Assembly: GCF_040958095.1 (NCBI RefSeq)
Contig: NC_091230.1
Coordinates: 10,449,338 to 10,513,337, forward strand
DNA length: 64,000 nt
Reading direction: 5' to 3'
From: Procambarus clarkii
Taxonomy: Eukaryota > Arthropoda > Malacostraca > Decapoda > Cambaridae
The notes beneath the pieces were generated by a model that worked only from the letters and a program-made list of their open reading frames with translations, searched no databases and had not been told where the DNA came from. Below are positions 32,410 through 44,379 of this stretch, piece by piece. Position numbers and translations under genes: made by a program. How positions within the stretch are numbered: position 1 is the first letter of the stretch; every line of letters begins with the position of its first letter.

Positions 32410-33899
32410 TTAGTGTAGACCTTCTAGGTCTTCCGTTTTTCTCTTGCCTGAGACTTTGGCTGAGCTGAGCTGTCGTTGGAGTTTGATGACGTAGGCCTCA
32501 ATGAGGGAGGTCTTGTACCCGAGTAGGTGTCGTATTTGTGGTGTGGTGGTGGAGCTTTTACTAACATTTCCTCGTTGAGGAGTCCGTAACATCCGTAGGT
32601 GGTGTTTTCGTCTTTCGCCTTGCAGCCTGTGGTAGACTCAGGTGTCGTGGATTGGTGTAGATGGTATTTCAGGAGTGTTGGTGGTGATGTTAGTATTTGT
32701 AGAAAAGCACGTCTGCTAGCGCGGCTGCTGAGATGGTGATGGTAGAAGGTGTTGGAAGTTGGAGAGGAAAATACCTTTGTTTGTGCCTCCCGAGTCATGG
32801 GTAGATCTGGAGTCTGTGTTGAAATCGACCTCTTGGTCGTCCTGGTGGTAGTCTCCGGAGAGGTAGTGGAGGCAGTGAGACTTGGCGCCAGGGGCTATGA
32901 TGAGGGCCAGCCCATTGGCTATGTATAATGTGTTAAGTTCACTGCCAAACGGTGATTGTCTGGTCCGGTACGCCTCTCCGCTAGGCTAATAAGACCAGGG
33001 ATAATGCCTGCACTTGATGCAGGGGGCTGTGAAGGAGCCTGTAGGGCCTTGAGTTCTCATTGTGAAGGCTGGGTTGCCTGGTGGGAGGAGCCACTTTTTG
33101 GTAGGACCGGAAAGTTTTCTGGTCGGGTGGTGGGAGCTGAGGTGGTGGGGTTGAGCGCCTGGGGATCTGGTCGAGGAGGTAGAAGGGTTGTTTCTCTTGG
33201 CTTCACCTGGGCCTTGATTGCTTTCTGTCTGCGGGGCAGCGGTAGAAATTCCGGGGTGATTGCCATCACAGAGCAAGCAGCGATGAGCTGTTGCCTTACA
33301 TATGAAGGAGTGATGGTCCAGTGCGCACAGGTGCACTTCTGAACGGGGTGCTGACACTGTTGGTCGAGTGGGCAGAGCTCGTAGCACTTGAAGCATTGGT
33401 TGGATCTCATGGTATCGTTCCTTTTTTTACTTAGTGGGTGGTATTTAAAAGCCGAAGCAGCCTTGTGTGGCAGCCTGTGTGGCCGCGGCCTATGGCGGTG
33501 AAAGTAATCTTCACTGATGATTTGTCGGGTGCTGCAGAACTCTAGGTTGAATACACCCAGGTTCGGATTTTCGTCCTCGATATTGTCCATAATATTATGT
33601 TGCGGTCGGTCAGCGATCCACTGGCTGGTCCTGCTGGTAAAAATAATTCTTCCGGCCAGGAACTGACGTGGGAAGTGAGGAGGTAGGTGGTGCTCCTTGC
33701 GAAGTATGGCATAGCTGGTCATGAATTTTTCTAGCTCTTCCTCACCCGAAAAAAAGAGCACGAAATCATCCCCTTTCTGACGATTTTCAGTAGGTGTGAT
33801 GCCGGTCACGTTTTTCAGGACCTTAAGAATATTGCTTCTCTCGAAAGCATGACCATAAAAAGGGGGGGGGGTAGCTCTAACCTTAGACATTTGGGTCAC
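32410..33899 (-). pseudogene. LINE ORF1 (gag-like, zinc-knuckle) remnant
   Basis: A minus-strand frame from Met at 33899 runs to 33057 and contains a globular N-terminal part, then CFKCYELCPLDQQC at about 33405-33365, and a P/T-rich tail. In an overlapping minus frame (33396-32986) further knuckle pieces are visible (HLCALDHHSFIC and CLLCDGNHPG), so the true protein had about three knuckles and has been frameshifted. This layout is that of ORF1 of jockey-type LINEs, an RNA-binding chaperone. Lower-quality S/T/P-rich sequence continues to about 32410. No matching ORF2 follows in this orientation. Confidence 0.65.
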
Positions 33900-34011
33900 A
33901 TTGTGTCCACACCCTCAACGGGTAGCAGTGTGAATGTGACACGGAAGAAATCTTGATTAGCAAAGCTTAAACTGTTTGCCTCTCCAGTGAATGCAATATA
34001 AGCTTTTTATA

Positions 34012-34264
<253 letters not shown>

Positions 34265-34361
34265 TTTTTCAAGGGGCACCAGAAGGTGCTTATATCCGTC
34301 TGCGAGTGATGTCACATCTGTCGGTAAGGTGCGGAGTCGACGAGAGCAGGCTATATAATGA

Positions 34362-34759
34362 TCAGTTGGTGGCCGTGTAACTAGCACCAGTGAGAACACC
34401 TGGCTGGTGGTCGCGGCGCTTGGTAGGGTGTCCCCAGGTAGAGGTTTCCAGACGGTTGTCTGGTTTTGCTGTAGTAGAGGATGTATTGAAGCATGAAGGT
34501 TTTGAGGGAGGTAAGAAGAGGCAGGTTTCCACGGCTAATGCAGGTGCATTACATGAGAGCTCCTCCCCGAAGCCTGTTCCTGTTGCCTGAGATGCTGATG
34601 CTGGTAGCAGATTGGAAGTGGGAGGTTCCACTTCATAGGCACGGGAGAGTATGTCTGCTAATATGTTGTCCGAGCCTTTGATGTAAAAGATCTTCAGATC
34701 TTTTAAGTAATTCAGCAGGTACAGAGCCCAACAGAGTAAGCGTTGGTTGGAGAACTGGG
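34362..34759 (-). pseudogene. Gypsy RNase H end and spacer, minus strand
   Basis: On the minus strand the segment from about 34759 to 34630 reads as the end of a Gypsy RNase H: SNQRLLCWALYLLNY, then FYIKGSDNILADILSRA with the last catalytic aspartate. An S/T/P-rich spacer follows to about 34362. It is a fragment. Its first ~62 bp are duplicated at 35456-35518. Confidence 0.75.
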
Positions 34760-34773
34760 CTTGATGCAGGAAA

Positions 34774-35455
34774 TGTCACAATAAAATCTCTAGGAAGAGA
34801 TTCGGCCGGCTCCATCACCTATTCTACCCATTACCACGTCTATATATTCACGTACTGCAACAACAGCAACAATTACTATTTCCAGACGTCTAGACATTAC
34901 TACCAATCTCCTCCCTTCACCACTGTCACCCCACCTCACACCTAGGTCGCTAACAGCTCACGCCCTATGAAACAAGCAGTTTAACTATTAAACGTCTCTT
35001 AAAGAAGTCACCAGCGCCATCTGCCCGGCCATCATTATGTATATATATAGGGCTGCCTAGCCCACTACGAGTTAGATTACTCCTGAGTGCTCTTGCTGAG
35101 TAGACCTGTTGACATACCCCGGTGTGGTAACAGAGCTATTCAGTTTGACTCACAGCCTGCACCATATATTCTAGTATTAACGTAAAGTAAATTTAATTGT
35201 CTGTTTATCTTGTTTAATTTGCCCTCTGTTTAAAGCCAAGTTTAAATAACGTTTTTATTTTGTAATATGTTAAAAGTAAGATTCCTATTAAAGTTAAGTA
35301 TTTTTAAATTTTTGTTCTGTATGTTTTTTCCTACAGTTAACCTCACAGTGAAGACAACTTGCAGTTTAACTTTTTTTTACTTTTATTTTTACTTTTGTGA
35401 ATGGCATTCCATTTGCCTAGAGAAGACTTCATTAACACCTATTTTTACCGTCACA
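34774..35455 (+). mobile_element. LTR-like segment between duplicated RNase H pieces
   Basis: The segment starts TGTCACAATAAAATC and ends CCGTCACA, so it has TG...CA ends. It holds a TATA-like run followed by GGGCTGCCTAGCCC (about 35040-35065), as in an LTR promoter. It lies between two copies of a 62-bp Gypsy RNase H fragment (34696-34759; 35456-35518). A solo LTR is likely, but no second copy is available here to prove the borders. Confidence 0.45.
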
Positions 35456-35518
35456 AGATCTTTTAAGTAATTCTGCAGGTAGAGAGCCCAACGGAGTAAG
35501 CGTTGGTTGGAGAACTGG
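35456..35518 (-). repeat. Second copy of the Gypsy RNase H fragment
   Basis: AGATCTTTTAAGTAATTC through GCGTTGGTTGGAGAACTGG matches 34696-34759 with only a few substitutions. Confidence 0.85.
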
Positions 35519-35660
35519 GGCCGGATTCAGGAAGGTACTTACGAAGGTTTTTCTTCTTGGCTACGAATGTTTTCCTTCTTAGCGCCTTCGTGGCGGCTAC
35601 GGCGGTATTCAGGTAGCTACACTAAGTGGAAAAACCTTCGTAAGTTTATTCCGGGATCTA
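35519..35660. mobile_element. Short hairpin (MITE-like) element
   Basis: A perfect 17-bp inverted repeat, ACTTACGAAGGTTTTTC at 35537-35553 and its complement at 35629-35645, encloses about 75 bp. The outer GGCCGGATTCAGGAAGG edge resembles edges of abundant small decapod repeats as I remember them. No target duplication was identified. Confidence 0.55.
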
Positions 35661-36265
35661 AGTGTGGTTTCGACCACTCGTAGCTTTACGTAAACTGGAT
35701 ATAACTCAATTTTTCTGTACTACATAACACTGGGATCGATTTTAAGATTTTGGAACATAAACAAAAGATTATAAAAATTGAATCTAGTGAAGAGGAGTCC
35801 TTCATGTTAGTTATATATGCATTCTCTGCTTGAAATTTAAAGTAAATATGTCTTTTATGATAGTAGAATTAGTTTTATAATAGCAAGATATTATACCCGT
35901 AGTTATTAAGTACATAAACACTTGGTGAACATGAAATATGAGAGAAGGTGATGAGCCCTGCCTGATGGGATCATTTACTATCACCAAATGCCCCTGTTCA
36001 CCTAGTAGTAAGGGTGTACCTTAGCTATACACACCCATTTCTAATTTATTTAGTTTGGTTTTATTTTGAAATTAAATCTGGGTGAGACATAAAATAAAAA
36101 TATGCAGCACAAATGATGTTAGGTAAGGAGAAGGGTAAAAAATGTCAAAAACTTTATTCATTGAATACTTAAAGCTATAATTATGACTATATAGACTATT
36201 AAAAAAGAGAGAGGGAAGTAGGGGTCCAAGACCTCTTCCTGTTATACAATTTGGGTGTGGAACAA
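35661..36265. other. AT-rich unique sequence, nothing recognised
   Basis: No gene, RNA or repeat was recognised. Confidence 0.5.
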
Positions 36266-36269
36266 GTAA

Positions 36270-36915
36270 TTGTCAAAAGAAGGCACCATGCCAGGAAGGC
36301 TATGTAGCAGTAAGGCAGTGAGGCGAGGCAGCTACTTATTTGAGAAATACTTATTTTATTTACCTTATAAGCTGAGGCAGCTTATTTTATTTGAGGAATA
36401 CTCAGCTGATTCCTCTACATTTAGCATGGAACAAATTTGTGTCCAAGACCTCTTCCTGTTACACAATTTGGCTGTGTGTAACCAAACTAGAAGTGCTCTA
36501 CAAATCATGGGACCCAGAATGTGGAATGACCTCCCGAATCATGTCAAAGGCTGTACCTCTCTCAACCAGTTTAAGAGTTAAACCAAGTACTGCCTAATTA
36601 ACTCCATGTAACCTAACTTACCTCCTAAATGTCTTGCTATTTTTTAAACAACGCTATTCACCAACATGTGCAATTGCTGATTTATGCTATGTTAACCCCC
36701 CTTTTTGTATTTTTTATTCCTTCTTTCAAAACAATTTATACCTAATCCCGATTACTATTAAGTTTTAGTCTAAGTGTTTTCCCCCCACACCTTGCCCGAA
36801 ATGCTATGAGTATTAGTGGCTTTAGGTATTGTATGTACTAGCTCTGTCTATAAATCCAACATTATGTTTGTAAATCAACTGTATGTACTTTTCCTTAATA
36901 AAATGTATTTATTAT
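36270..36915 (+). mobile_element. 3' end fragment of a non-LTR retrotransposon
   Basis: The frame at 36270-36581 ends with RSALQIMGPRMWNDLPNHV and CTSLNQFKS, the C-terminal signature of many jockey/CR1-type LINE ORF2 proteins (FWNSLP...FK). An AT-rich 3' region follows, with AATAAAATG at about 36898 as a possible poly(A) signal. The RT core is absent. Confidence 0.65.
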
Positions 36916-37433
36916 TTATTTTTTAATCAGTAAGAAGGCACCAAGCTGGGAAGGCTACGTAGCACCATTGTGTGTAACAATAAACCAAATTTTTTTTTAA
37001 CAAATAATGCACCTGTATGGTAAAACAAATCCTGTCAGCTGTAAAAATATTGATGCAGTTATTTAAATGAAAAATATAATGAAAGAAATATTACTGGTTT
37101 ATTTTTATCCTATCTTTTTGTACTGTACAGTATATCCAAGGAAGTGAAAGATTGAGACATAATGCACAATTTAATGAATGATTAGCATGGATTAGCAGTT
37201 CAAAAGAAATATGACTATTACATATCAACATGAGATCTTAATGATCCATGGTCAACATGATTTAATAAGGATAATACAGTACTGTATTTGTAATAATACC
37301 AACTATAATTTAAAATCTTTATTACTGATTTTTTTTTATTAAGAAGATTAGGTATACACAGCAATGTGCTGCTACCCTATTCTGTATAGAATATTACACA
37401 GTATAGATAAAAAACTAGCTATAAGTTTATCTA
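36916..37433. other. AT-rich unique sequence, nothing recognised
   Basis: No coding or structural signal was seen. Confidence 0.5.
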
Positions 37434-38590
37434 ATACCCCCTGGTTGATACCTGGTTGATACCTGGTTGATGGGGTTCTGGGAGTTCGTCTACTCCCCAA
37501 GCCCGGCCCGAGGCCAGGCTCGACTTGTGAGAGTTTGGTCCACCAGGCTGTTGCTTGGAGCGGCCCGCAGGCCCACATACCCACCACAGCCCGGTTGGTC
37601 CGGCACTCCTTGGAGGAATAAATCTAGTTTCCTCTTGAAAATGTCCACGGTTGTTCCGGCAATATTTCTTATGCTTGCTGGGAGGACGTTGAACAACCGC
37701 GGACCTCTGATGTTTATACAGTGTTCTCTGATTGTGCCTATGGCACCTCTGCTCTTCATTGGTTCTATTCTACATTTTCTTCCATGTCGTTCACTCCAGT
37801 ACGTTGTTATTTTACTGTGTAGATTTGGTACTTGGCCCTCCAGTATCTTCCAGGTGTATATTATTTGATATCTCTCTCGTCTCCTTTCTAGTGAGTACAT
37901 TTGGAGGGCTTTGAGACGATCCCAATAATTTAGGTGCTTTATTGCGTCTATGCGTGCCGTATATGTTCTCTGTATTCCCTCTATTTCAGCAATCTCTCCT
38001 GCTTTGAAGGGGGAAGTGAGTACTGAGCAGTACTCAAGACGGGACAACACAAGTGCCTTGAAGAGTACAACCATTGTGATGGGATCCCTGGATTTGAAAG
38101 TTCTCGTAATCCATCCTATCATTTTTCTGGCTGTCGCAATATTTGCTTGGTTATGCTCCTTAAACGTTAGGTCGTCAGACATTATTATTCCCAAATCCTT
38201 TACATGCTGTTTTCCTACTATGGGTACATTTGATTGTGTTTTGTACTCTGTATTATGTTTAAGGTCCTCATTTTTACCGTACCTGAGTACCTGGAATTTA
38301 TCACTGTTAAACATCATGTTATTTTCTGATGCCCAGTCGAAAACTTTATTAATATCAGCTTGAAGTTTTTCAATGTCCTCAGCCGAGGTAATTTTCATAC
38401 TGATTTTTGTGTCATCTGCAAAGGATGATACGAAGCTGTGACTTGTATTTTTGTCTATATCTGATATGAGAATAAGGAAAAGCAGTGGTGCAAGGACTGT
38501 ACCCTGAGGTACAGAGCTTTTCACTGCACTTGGACTAGATTTTATATGGTTGACAGTTACTCGCTGAGTCCTGTTTGACAGAAAACTGAG
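37434..38590 (-). mobile_element. Young LINE, 3' part with open reverse transcriptase frame, cut by assembly gap
   Basis: The minus-strand frame is open from the gap to a stop at about 37490. It carries SSVPQGTVLAPLLFL (RT block with PQG), FADDTKISMK with the catalytic FADD, the thumb region FKALVLSRLEYCSVL, a basic C-terminal part (SLERRRERYQIIYTWK), and an end with NIRGPRLFNVLPASIRNIAG. The 3' end has tandem ATACCTGGTTG (reverse: CAACCAGGTAT) repeats (about 37440-37470). No stop or frameshift is seen in the 344 codons present. Two older relatives occur in this window (21268-21528; 57230-63580). The endonuclease and first RT blocks would lie in or beyond the gap. Confidence 0.85.
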
Positions 38591-39090
38591 NNNNNNNNNN
38601 NNNNNNNNNNNNNNNNNNNNNNNNNNNNNNNNNNNNNNNNNNNNNNNNNNNNNNNNNNNNNNNNNNNNNNNNNNNNNNNNNNNNNNNNNNNNNNNNNNNN
38701 NNNNNNNNNNNNNNNNNNNNNNNNNNNNNNNNNNNNNNNNNNNNNNNNNNNNNNNNNNNNNNNNNNNNNNNNNNNNNNNNNNNNNNNNNNNNNNNNNNNN
38801 NNNNNNNNNNNNNNNNNNNNNNNNNNNNNNNNNNNNNNNNNNNNNNNNNNNNNNNNNNNNNNNNNNNNNNNNNNNNNNNNNNNNNNNNNNNNNNNNNNNN
38901 NNNNNNNNNNNNNNNNNNNNNNNNNNNNNNNNNNNNNNNNNNNNNNNNNNNNNNNNNNNNNNNNNNNNNNNNNNNNNNNNNNNNNNNNNNNNNNNNNNNN
39001 NNNNNNNNNNNNNNNNNNNNNNNNNNNNNNNNNNNNNNNNNNNNNNNNNNNNNNNNNNNNNNNNNNNNNNNNNNNNNNNNNNNNNNNNNN
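38591..39090. other. Assembly gap of exactly 500 N
   Basis: A run of 500 N marks a scaffold join of unknown true size. Sequences on its two sides belong to different elements and should not be assumed adjacent. Confidence 1.
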
Positions 39091-41345
39091 ATTGGCCTGG
39101 AGTTTTCTGGGATTGCTTCGTACCATGCTGTGGAGGTGGTAATGATTGATATGTTAAGTGTCCCAGTGGAGTCTGTATGGGGTGTGCAGCTGCTCGCCGG
39201 CCGGTGGGCGATAGTCAAGTTCAACTCTCCGGCGATTTATCAAGATCTCGTCACGCGCTATGATGGGCGCTCATTCGATCTTCCTGGGGATGGTGGGTCG
39301 GTAACCCTCTCCGACCGTTGTGGAGCCACGACGTATGTGGCTGTGCATGGGAAGCCTTTTGAGTTCCCTGTGGATCTTCTACGTTGGTACTTTGCCCGGT
39401 TTGGGCGGGTTCTACATGTGAGGATGAATGCTGTCCCTACCGGGAGATGGAAGGGGGTTCCGTGTGGGACTCGCACTCTCGCCATGCGCCTCCGGGGTTT
39501 TGTGCCGTCCTCCATCATGCTGTTGGGGTTCCTGATTCGTGTTTTTCACGCAGGACAACCTCGGACTTGTTTCCGGTGCGGCCTCCCAAGTCACCTGGCG
39601 GCCGGTTGTAAGGAGTGCCGGGTCACCCCTGTAAACCATTTCCAGGAGGAGGATTTTTCCCCGCTGTCGGCCCTGGACCTGTCTCACCGTGATGGTCAGG
39701 ATGTTGATTCCCTGCTAGTTTCTGCCCCGGTGTTGGATGGTGGTGTGGATGTTGATGTGGGGGTTGTGGCGGCCCCGCCCCCGCCACCGGCTTCCCCACC
39801 TCCGACGTCCCCACCCGTCGCCCCTGCCCGCTCTGTCTCAGCCGCCCGTGCCTGCTCCGTCCCTACATGTGGCATCTCCTGTCCCTTTGGATGTTAGCGG
39901 CGTGGAGTCTCCTGCGGTGTGTGGTCCGGTGCCCCCGGTCGTGGAGGCTGCGGTTCTCTGGGGCCGGGCCTTGAAAGCGCGTCCATCGGAGTGTTCTGCT
40001 GTGTTACAGGATGATGGGGGGTGATAGCTCGGATGACCGACAGCCCATCTCCAAGCGCTCGAGGCGGGTCCAGAGTGTGTCCCCCCTTCGTGGGGTGCCT
40101 TGGGTGGAGGTGGAAGAGTACGTTGATCCGACGTCTCCTGTCGTGGTTAGCGGTGCTGTGGGGGGTTGTGCTGCTTCCGGAGTCGCCCCCTATACCTACT
40201 GCTGATGACTCCCCTCGGTGGGAGGTTGCTCCTGCCGAACGGGACCTCGTCGTGGTCTTACGGAAGGATGTGCGCCGAGGTGCCTCTGCTCCTATGCTAG
40301 GTGGCGGGGGCCCCGACTCGTCTGTGTTCTCTGCGGGTTCCCCTAGTGTGCAACCCTGTGTGAAGCCTCGTGAGGCCTCGTGAGAAGCCACGTGCGCTGG
40401 TCAGTACGAAGCCCTGTGCGGCGCCCGAAGAACCTCCCAGTGCGAAATCACCTAGTGTGGACCCCTTCCCTGTGCTCGCGGCCGACGGGAGCGTGGTCCC
40501 TAAGTCATGGGTTTTGGACCTCGTTTGAGACGACCGAGTGCGTGAGGGCCCGTGGTGCTCGTCGACTATTTAGGTACCGAGGTTGAAGGGGTTTATTGTG
40601 GGGTGCCTGATTGGATGCCTCGGCCTTGTGCGTCTCCTGGTAGACAAGTGTCCGAGGACGTCCAGCTGGTCTGGGAGGCGTACTGCTTGCGCTTCCCAGC
40701 CAAGGAGTTTCCAGATAAGTATCGTTAGTGCCTGTGTTTATTTGTTTACTCTGTTTATTTTGTTACCGTGTCTGCGGTTCTATGTCTGGTTTGTCTCCGT
40801 GTTTGGTTTCGCCCTGTTGGGCGGTGTGCTTGTGTGTTTGTTCTGAGTGCACTTTTTTTTGGTTGTGTTGTGTTGTGTTGTTTCTAGGGCTGTTTGTGTG
40901 TGTGTGTGTGTGTTTGTTTGCCGGTTCCTGCATGTTCCGGTTATGACTTCCTGTCTGTCTTGGCTTGTAGTAATGCTTGTGTAGCCTTTCAGGCTAGCTT
41001 GTTACTAGATTTGTATTCTTTTGTACCATGTTATTCTGAGTCTTTTTTGTTTCCTGTTATACACTTATTTGTTTTTCTGTTTTATGTTTCCTTTCTGTTG
41101 TTCTCATGTTTGTTTGTGCTTTATGGATCACTGCTTGTACTGTTTTGACTAGCTGTTTTTATGTGTAGTTCATGTACTTTCCTATGTATTTTTTTTGTTC
41201 TTTGTTTTCCCTTTTATGTTATGTTGCTCTGTGTTACTTGTTTTTTGTTGTCATTCTATGTTCCTTGTTATTCTATGCTTTACTGTTTTATATGGTTGCA
41301 TATACGCTGTTTTACTTTGTTTTAACAATAAAAAGAAAAAAAAAG
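39091..41345 (+). mobile_element. Polyadenylated ORF1-type (zinc-knuckle) retroelement without RT
   Basis: An open frame covers 39130-39897 and may start inside the gap. It contains an RNA-binding-like block (TYVAVHGKPFEFP, then RWYFARFGRVLHVRMN), a knuckle CFRCGLPSHLAAGC at about 39565-39610, and a proline-rich tail. This is the layout of LINE ORF1 proteins often labelled ZCCHC3-like. Frame changes near 39890 and 40020 lead into further degraded coding-like sequence to about 40700. A T-rich 3' region ends in AACAATAAAAAG followed by an A-tract at 41325-41345. No endonuclease or RT is present between ORF1 and the A-tract. It could be a non-autonomous ORF1-only element or a mis-joined ORF1. 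Confidence 0.6.
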
Positions 41346-41772
41346 ATGTGGTCCGTCCTGGACCTGTATTAATGGTGGCCTCGTTTGAGCAAGAGTCTGT
41401 ACAGTCTCTTGCGGGTGTTAACAGCTCTCTGATTTTTTCACTTCATCACAGGTTACCTGCCGAATATTTACTCCATAACAGTTGTACAACAACATTATAG
41501 TCAATAACATGTGACATGTATTAATGAAGATTGTATAATTGGTAAAACCAGGCATACCCTTGTTTGGGTGTTGTCCTACTTTATAACCGAGTTGAAAATC
41601 TAATGTTATCAGGCCTTCTAATAAAATATACTAAGTTCAAACCAGATATAAAGGTAGTCCCTGAAGTTGGTGAGATCATTGTGGCAGATTCGCTGTTGGT
41701 TGACTTCTAATTTCGAGTCTTTGTAGTGAAGCGTATCGCTAAAACTTCAACCAGTCTTTGACTCAAGTCCAC
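41346..41772. other. Unique sequence, nothing recognised
   Basis: No gene or repeat was recognised between the A-tract and the palindrome. Confidence 0.5.
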
Positions 41773-42518
41773 AGCCCGTCCTCCAAGCAAGGACCCAAAA
41801 GTAATTCCATGCACCCGCCAAGCCCCCTGTTTATGAATGAAAAACGCTTTACACACGACTCACAACTGATTTCATTCGAACACTTCTAGAACAAATACTT
41901 CACTGACGAATTATGTTTGAACCACAACGCTGTAAATGCTTCACCCACGTACCTCAAATACAAATAATTGGTAACAGAACCTAAACACCTAACCTAACCT
42001 AACCTAAGGCTATATATATGCACAATAAGCTAATATATTACAATATTAATTTATATTTGAGAAAATTCCTGTTTTGAATGAACAGCATGTACAAATTTAT
42101 GAATACGTCTGTGGGGTCGATCGCTGGATGTAATGTACTTGACGTGAGGACGGGGTGTAAGTACATTACATCCAGCTGTCGACCTCAAAGACGCATTCAC
42201 AAATTTTTACATGCTGTTTATTTAAAACGGGAATTTTCCTAAATATAAATTAATATTATAATATATTAGCATATTGTGCATATATAGGCATAGGTTAGGT
42301 AAGGTGTTTAGGTTTTGTTAGCAATTATTTGTATTTGCAGTACGCGGGCGAAGCATTTACATTGTGGTTCGAACACAATTCGTCATTGAAGTACTTGTTC
42401 CGGAAGTGTTCAAACGAAATCAGTTGTGGGGTCGTGGTGTAAACCGTTTTTCATTCATAAACAGAGGGCTTGGCGAGTGCATGGAATCATTTATAGGTCT
42501 TTGTTTGGAGGACGGGCT
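41773..42518. repeat. 746-bp palindromic foldback element
   Basis: The left arm (41773-42140) and right arm (42159-42518) are reverse complements of about 360 bp each with moderate divergence, around an 18-base centre (42141-42158). Edges are AGCCCGTCCTCCAA / TTGGAGGACGGGCT; inner ends are GATGTAATGTACTT / AAGTACATTACATC. Four CCTAA units (41988-42007) sit in the left arm and a decayed counterpart in the right. It has the look of a foldback or MITE-type DNA element. It encodes no protein, and no clear target duplication is seen. Confidence 0.85.
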
Positions 42519-42839
42519 ACACGAAGAGCCTTCTTTGTTTACATTCAATGTCCGAGCCAGCTGCCTCCACCTCGGCGTCTCGAAAATATGGTTTAAATTT
42601 GTGTTTTTATTGACAATGGGCAGGAGCCTTTAATTTTATGGTTCATTTCATTAAGTTAACCCAAAGAGAACACTATTCTATCAAGTTTAATCACCATACT
42701 GTTAGTTTGAAGATACGTGTTGTGTTAAATGAATATTTTGATAACGTCACGGATTTCCCGTCTCTATAATCCTTTTATGACTAACTAATATAAATTAACA
42801 ATGTCTTATGGCAATTAGTATGTTAGTGTAGGATTTCCG
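42519..42839. other. Unique sequence, nothing recognised
   Basis: No gene or repeat was recognised. Confidence 0.5.
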
Positions 42840-43290
42840 ACACCTGTGATGAGCAACTCCTTCTAGTGAGAACCAGTGATGAGCACCTCCCTGTAGTGAG
42901 TATCCGTGATGTATGCTTCCCCTCAAGTGAGTACAAATGATGAGCACCTCCCGCTAGTGAGTTTCTGTGATGAGCACCTCACTGTATAATGTGTGCCTGT
43001 GATGAGCACCTCCCTCTACTCTCTAGTGAAGACCTGTGATGAGCACCTCCCTCTAGTGAGTACCTGTGATGAGCGCCTCCCTCTAGTGAGTGCCTGTGAT
43101 GAGCACCTCTCTCTAGTGAGTACCAGTGATGATCACTTGTCTCTAGTGAGTACCTGTGATGAGCGCCTCCCTCTAGTGAGTACCAGTGATGATCACTTGT
43201 CTCTAGTGAGTACCTGTGATGAGCGCCTCCCTCTAGTAAGTACCTGTGATGAACACCTCTCTCTTGTGAGTACCAGTGATAAACACCTCA
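42840..43290 (+). repeat. 30-bp minisatellite, left part (interrupted by a LINE)
   Basis: Units read CTCTAGTGAGTACCTGTGAT followed by GAGCGCCTCC, about 15 copies with variants. Matching units resume at 47043-47100 after the LINE. Confidence 0.9.
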
Positions 43291-43324
43291 CTCTAGTATT
43301 TCCCTCTTCGCCTTGATACTGAAA

Positions 43325-44208
43325 ATGGAAGGTGTAGTGAGTGAACTGGTGGTAGTGAGGGAGCTGTTTGGGGCTCTGACGGCAGCGTTGGATTCCCCGT
43401 GAAAGGAGCTACGACAGATGCAGGAGCTAAGACATATGAAACAATGACAAGAGGAAGCAAAGGGGAAGAGCAGCAGTAGAAAGTCTTCTCATGGAATGTC
43501 GTAGACAGGGGTCTTAAAAAGACTATGACAAGGCCGCTAACAGATGTCCTAAAGGACTCCTAACTCATTCGTCGTGTTGGAGGACGGGTGCTGTAGGGAG
43601 ACTGCAGTTTGCTCGAATGGGAAGTCAACGAAGGGAGCGCAGGTCCCTCAAGGTGTTCAGAAAGTAAATAAAATACCTAAGCTAGTTTTGTTTGTGGGAG
43701 ATTCCCAGGTAAGGTATTTGGATAGAATTTTTATGTCAGAGATAGGGGGAACAGGTTAATGGTTTGCTATCTGGGAGCAAGGATTGGTGATATTGTTAAC
43801 AACATGAATGATTTTATAGCTGGAAATGTGAACAAACCGATTATTTTATTTGTATCAGAGCCGGTGGAAATAATGTAGGACGAGTTAGGAGTGAGGCACT
43901 GATACAGAGGTTTAAGACAGCCATAGAATTAGTTAGGAGTACGGGAGGAATCCCGATCATGTGGCATTCTTCCAAGAAAGGGAGTTGGAAATGAATGGTT
44001 GTCGAGAGCACTTGGTGTCAATTGCCGACTGAGCAAATATTGCAAATCAAATGCAATATTATTCATAGATAACTGGGAACACTTCAATGGAAGAAATTAC
44101 ATGTATGCTCGGGATGGGGTGCATCTATCAAGGGCTGGGGTTGTTGTTGTTTCCAACTCGTTGGAACCTGTGGTTGCAGGGAGGATTTGTTTGGGATTAA
44201 GCTGTTAG
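43325..44208 (+). pseudogene. LINE ORF1 with SGNH/GDSL-type esterase domain
   Basis: The frame starts at ATG 43325 with an amphipathic N-terminus (MEGVVSELVVVRELFGALTA), likely a coiled coil. It continues after several stops into KLVLFVGDSQVRYLD at about 43681-43725, the GDS block of SGNH hydrolases. The last block, ARDGVHLSRAG (43999-44208 frame), supplies the conserved D-x-x-H. The middle part with the glycine and asparagine blocks is scattered over other frames. CR1/L2-type LINEs are known to carry esterase domains in ORF1, which supports the assignment. The protein is broken by multiple stops. Confidence 0.7.
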
Positions 44209-44379
44209 AAGATAATGGAATAGGAATTGATATGGGGAAAGGAGGTAATAAAAGCATGTGTTTGTGGGGAAAACGAATTCGCAAAATGAACAGGGAAGGA
44301 GAAGGGCCTCGAAATAACAATACACTTATGCATATTAAACGATGAGTAGAAGTCTAAGAAACAAAATAAACGATTTAAA

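Noticed and set aside
38535..39224. Open frames spanning the N run
   Set aside because: Translation through 500 unknown bases is meaningless; the two sides are different elements.
41988..42007. Four CCTAA units as an interstitial telomere (arthropod TTAGG)
   Set aside because: Too few copies, and they are part of one arm of the palindrome with a decayed counterpart in the other.
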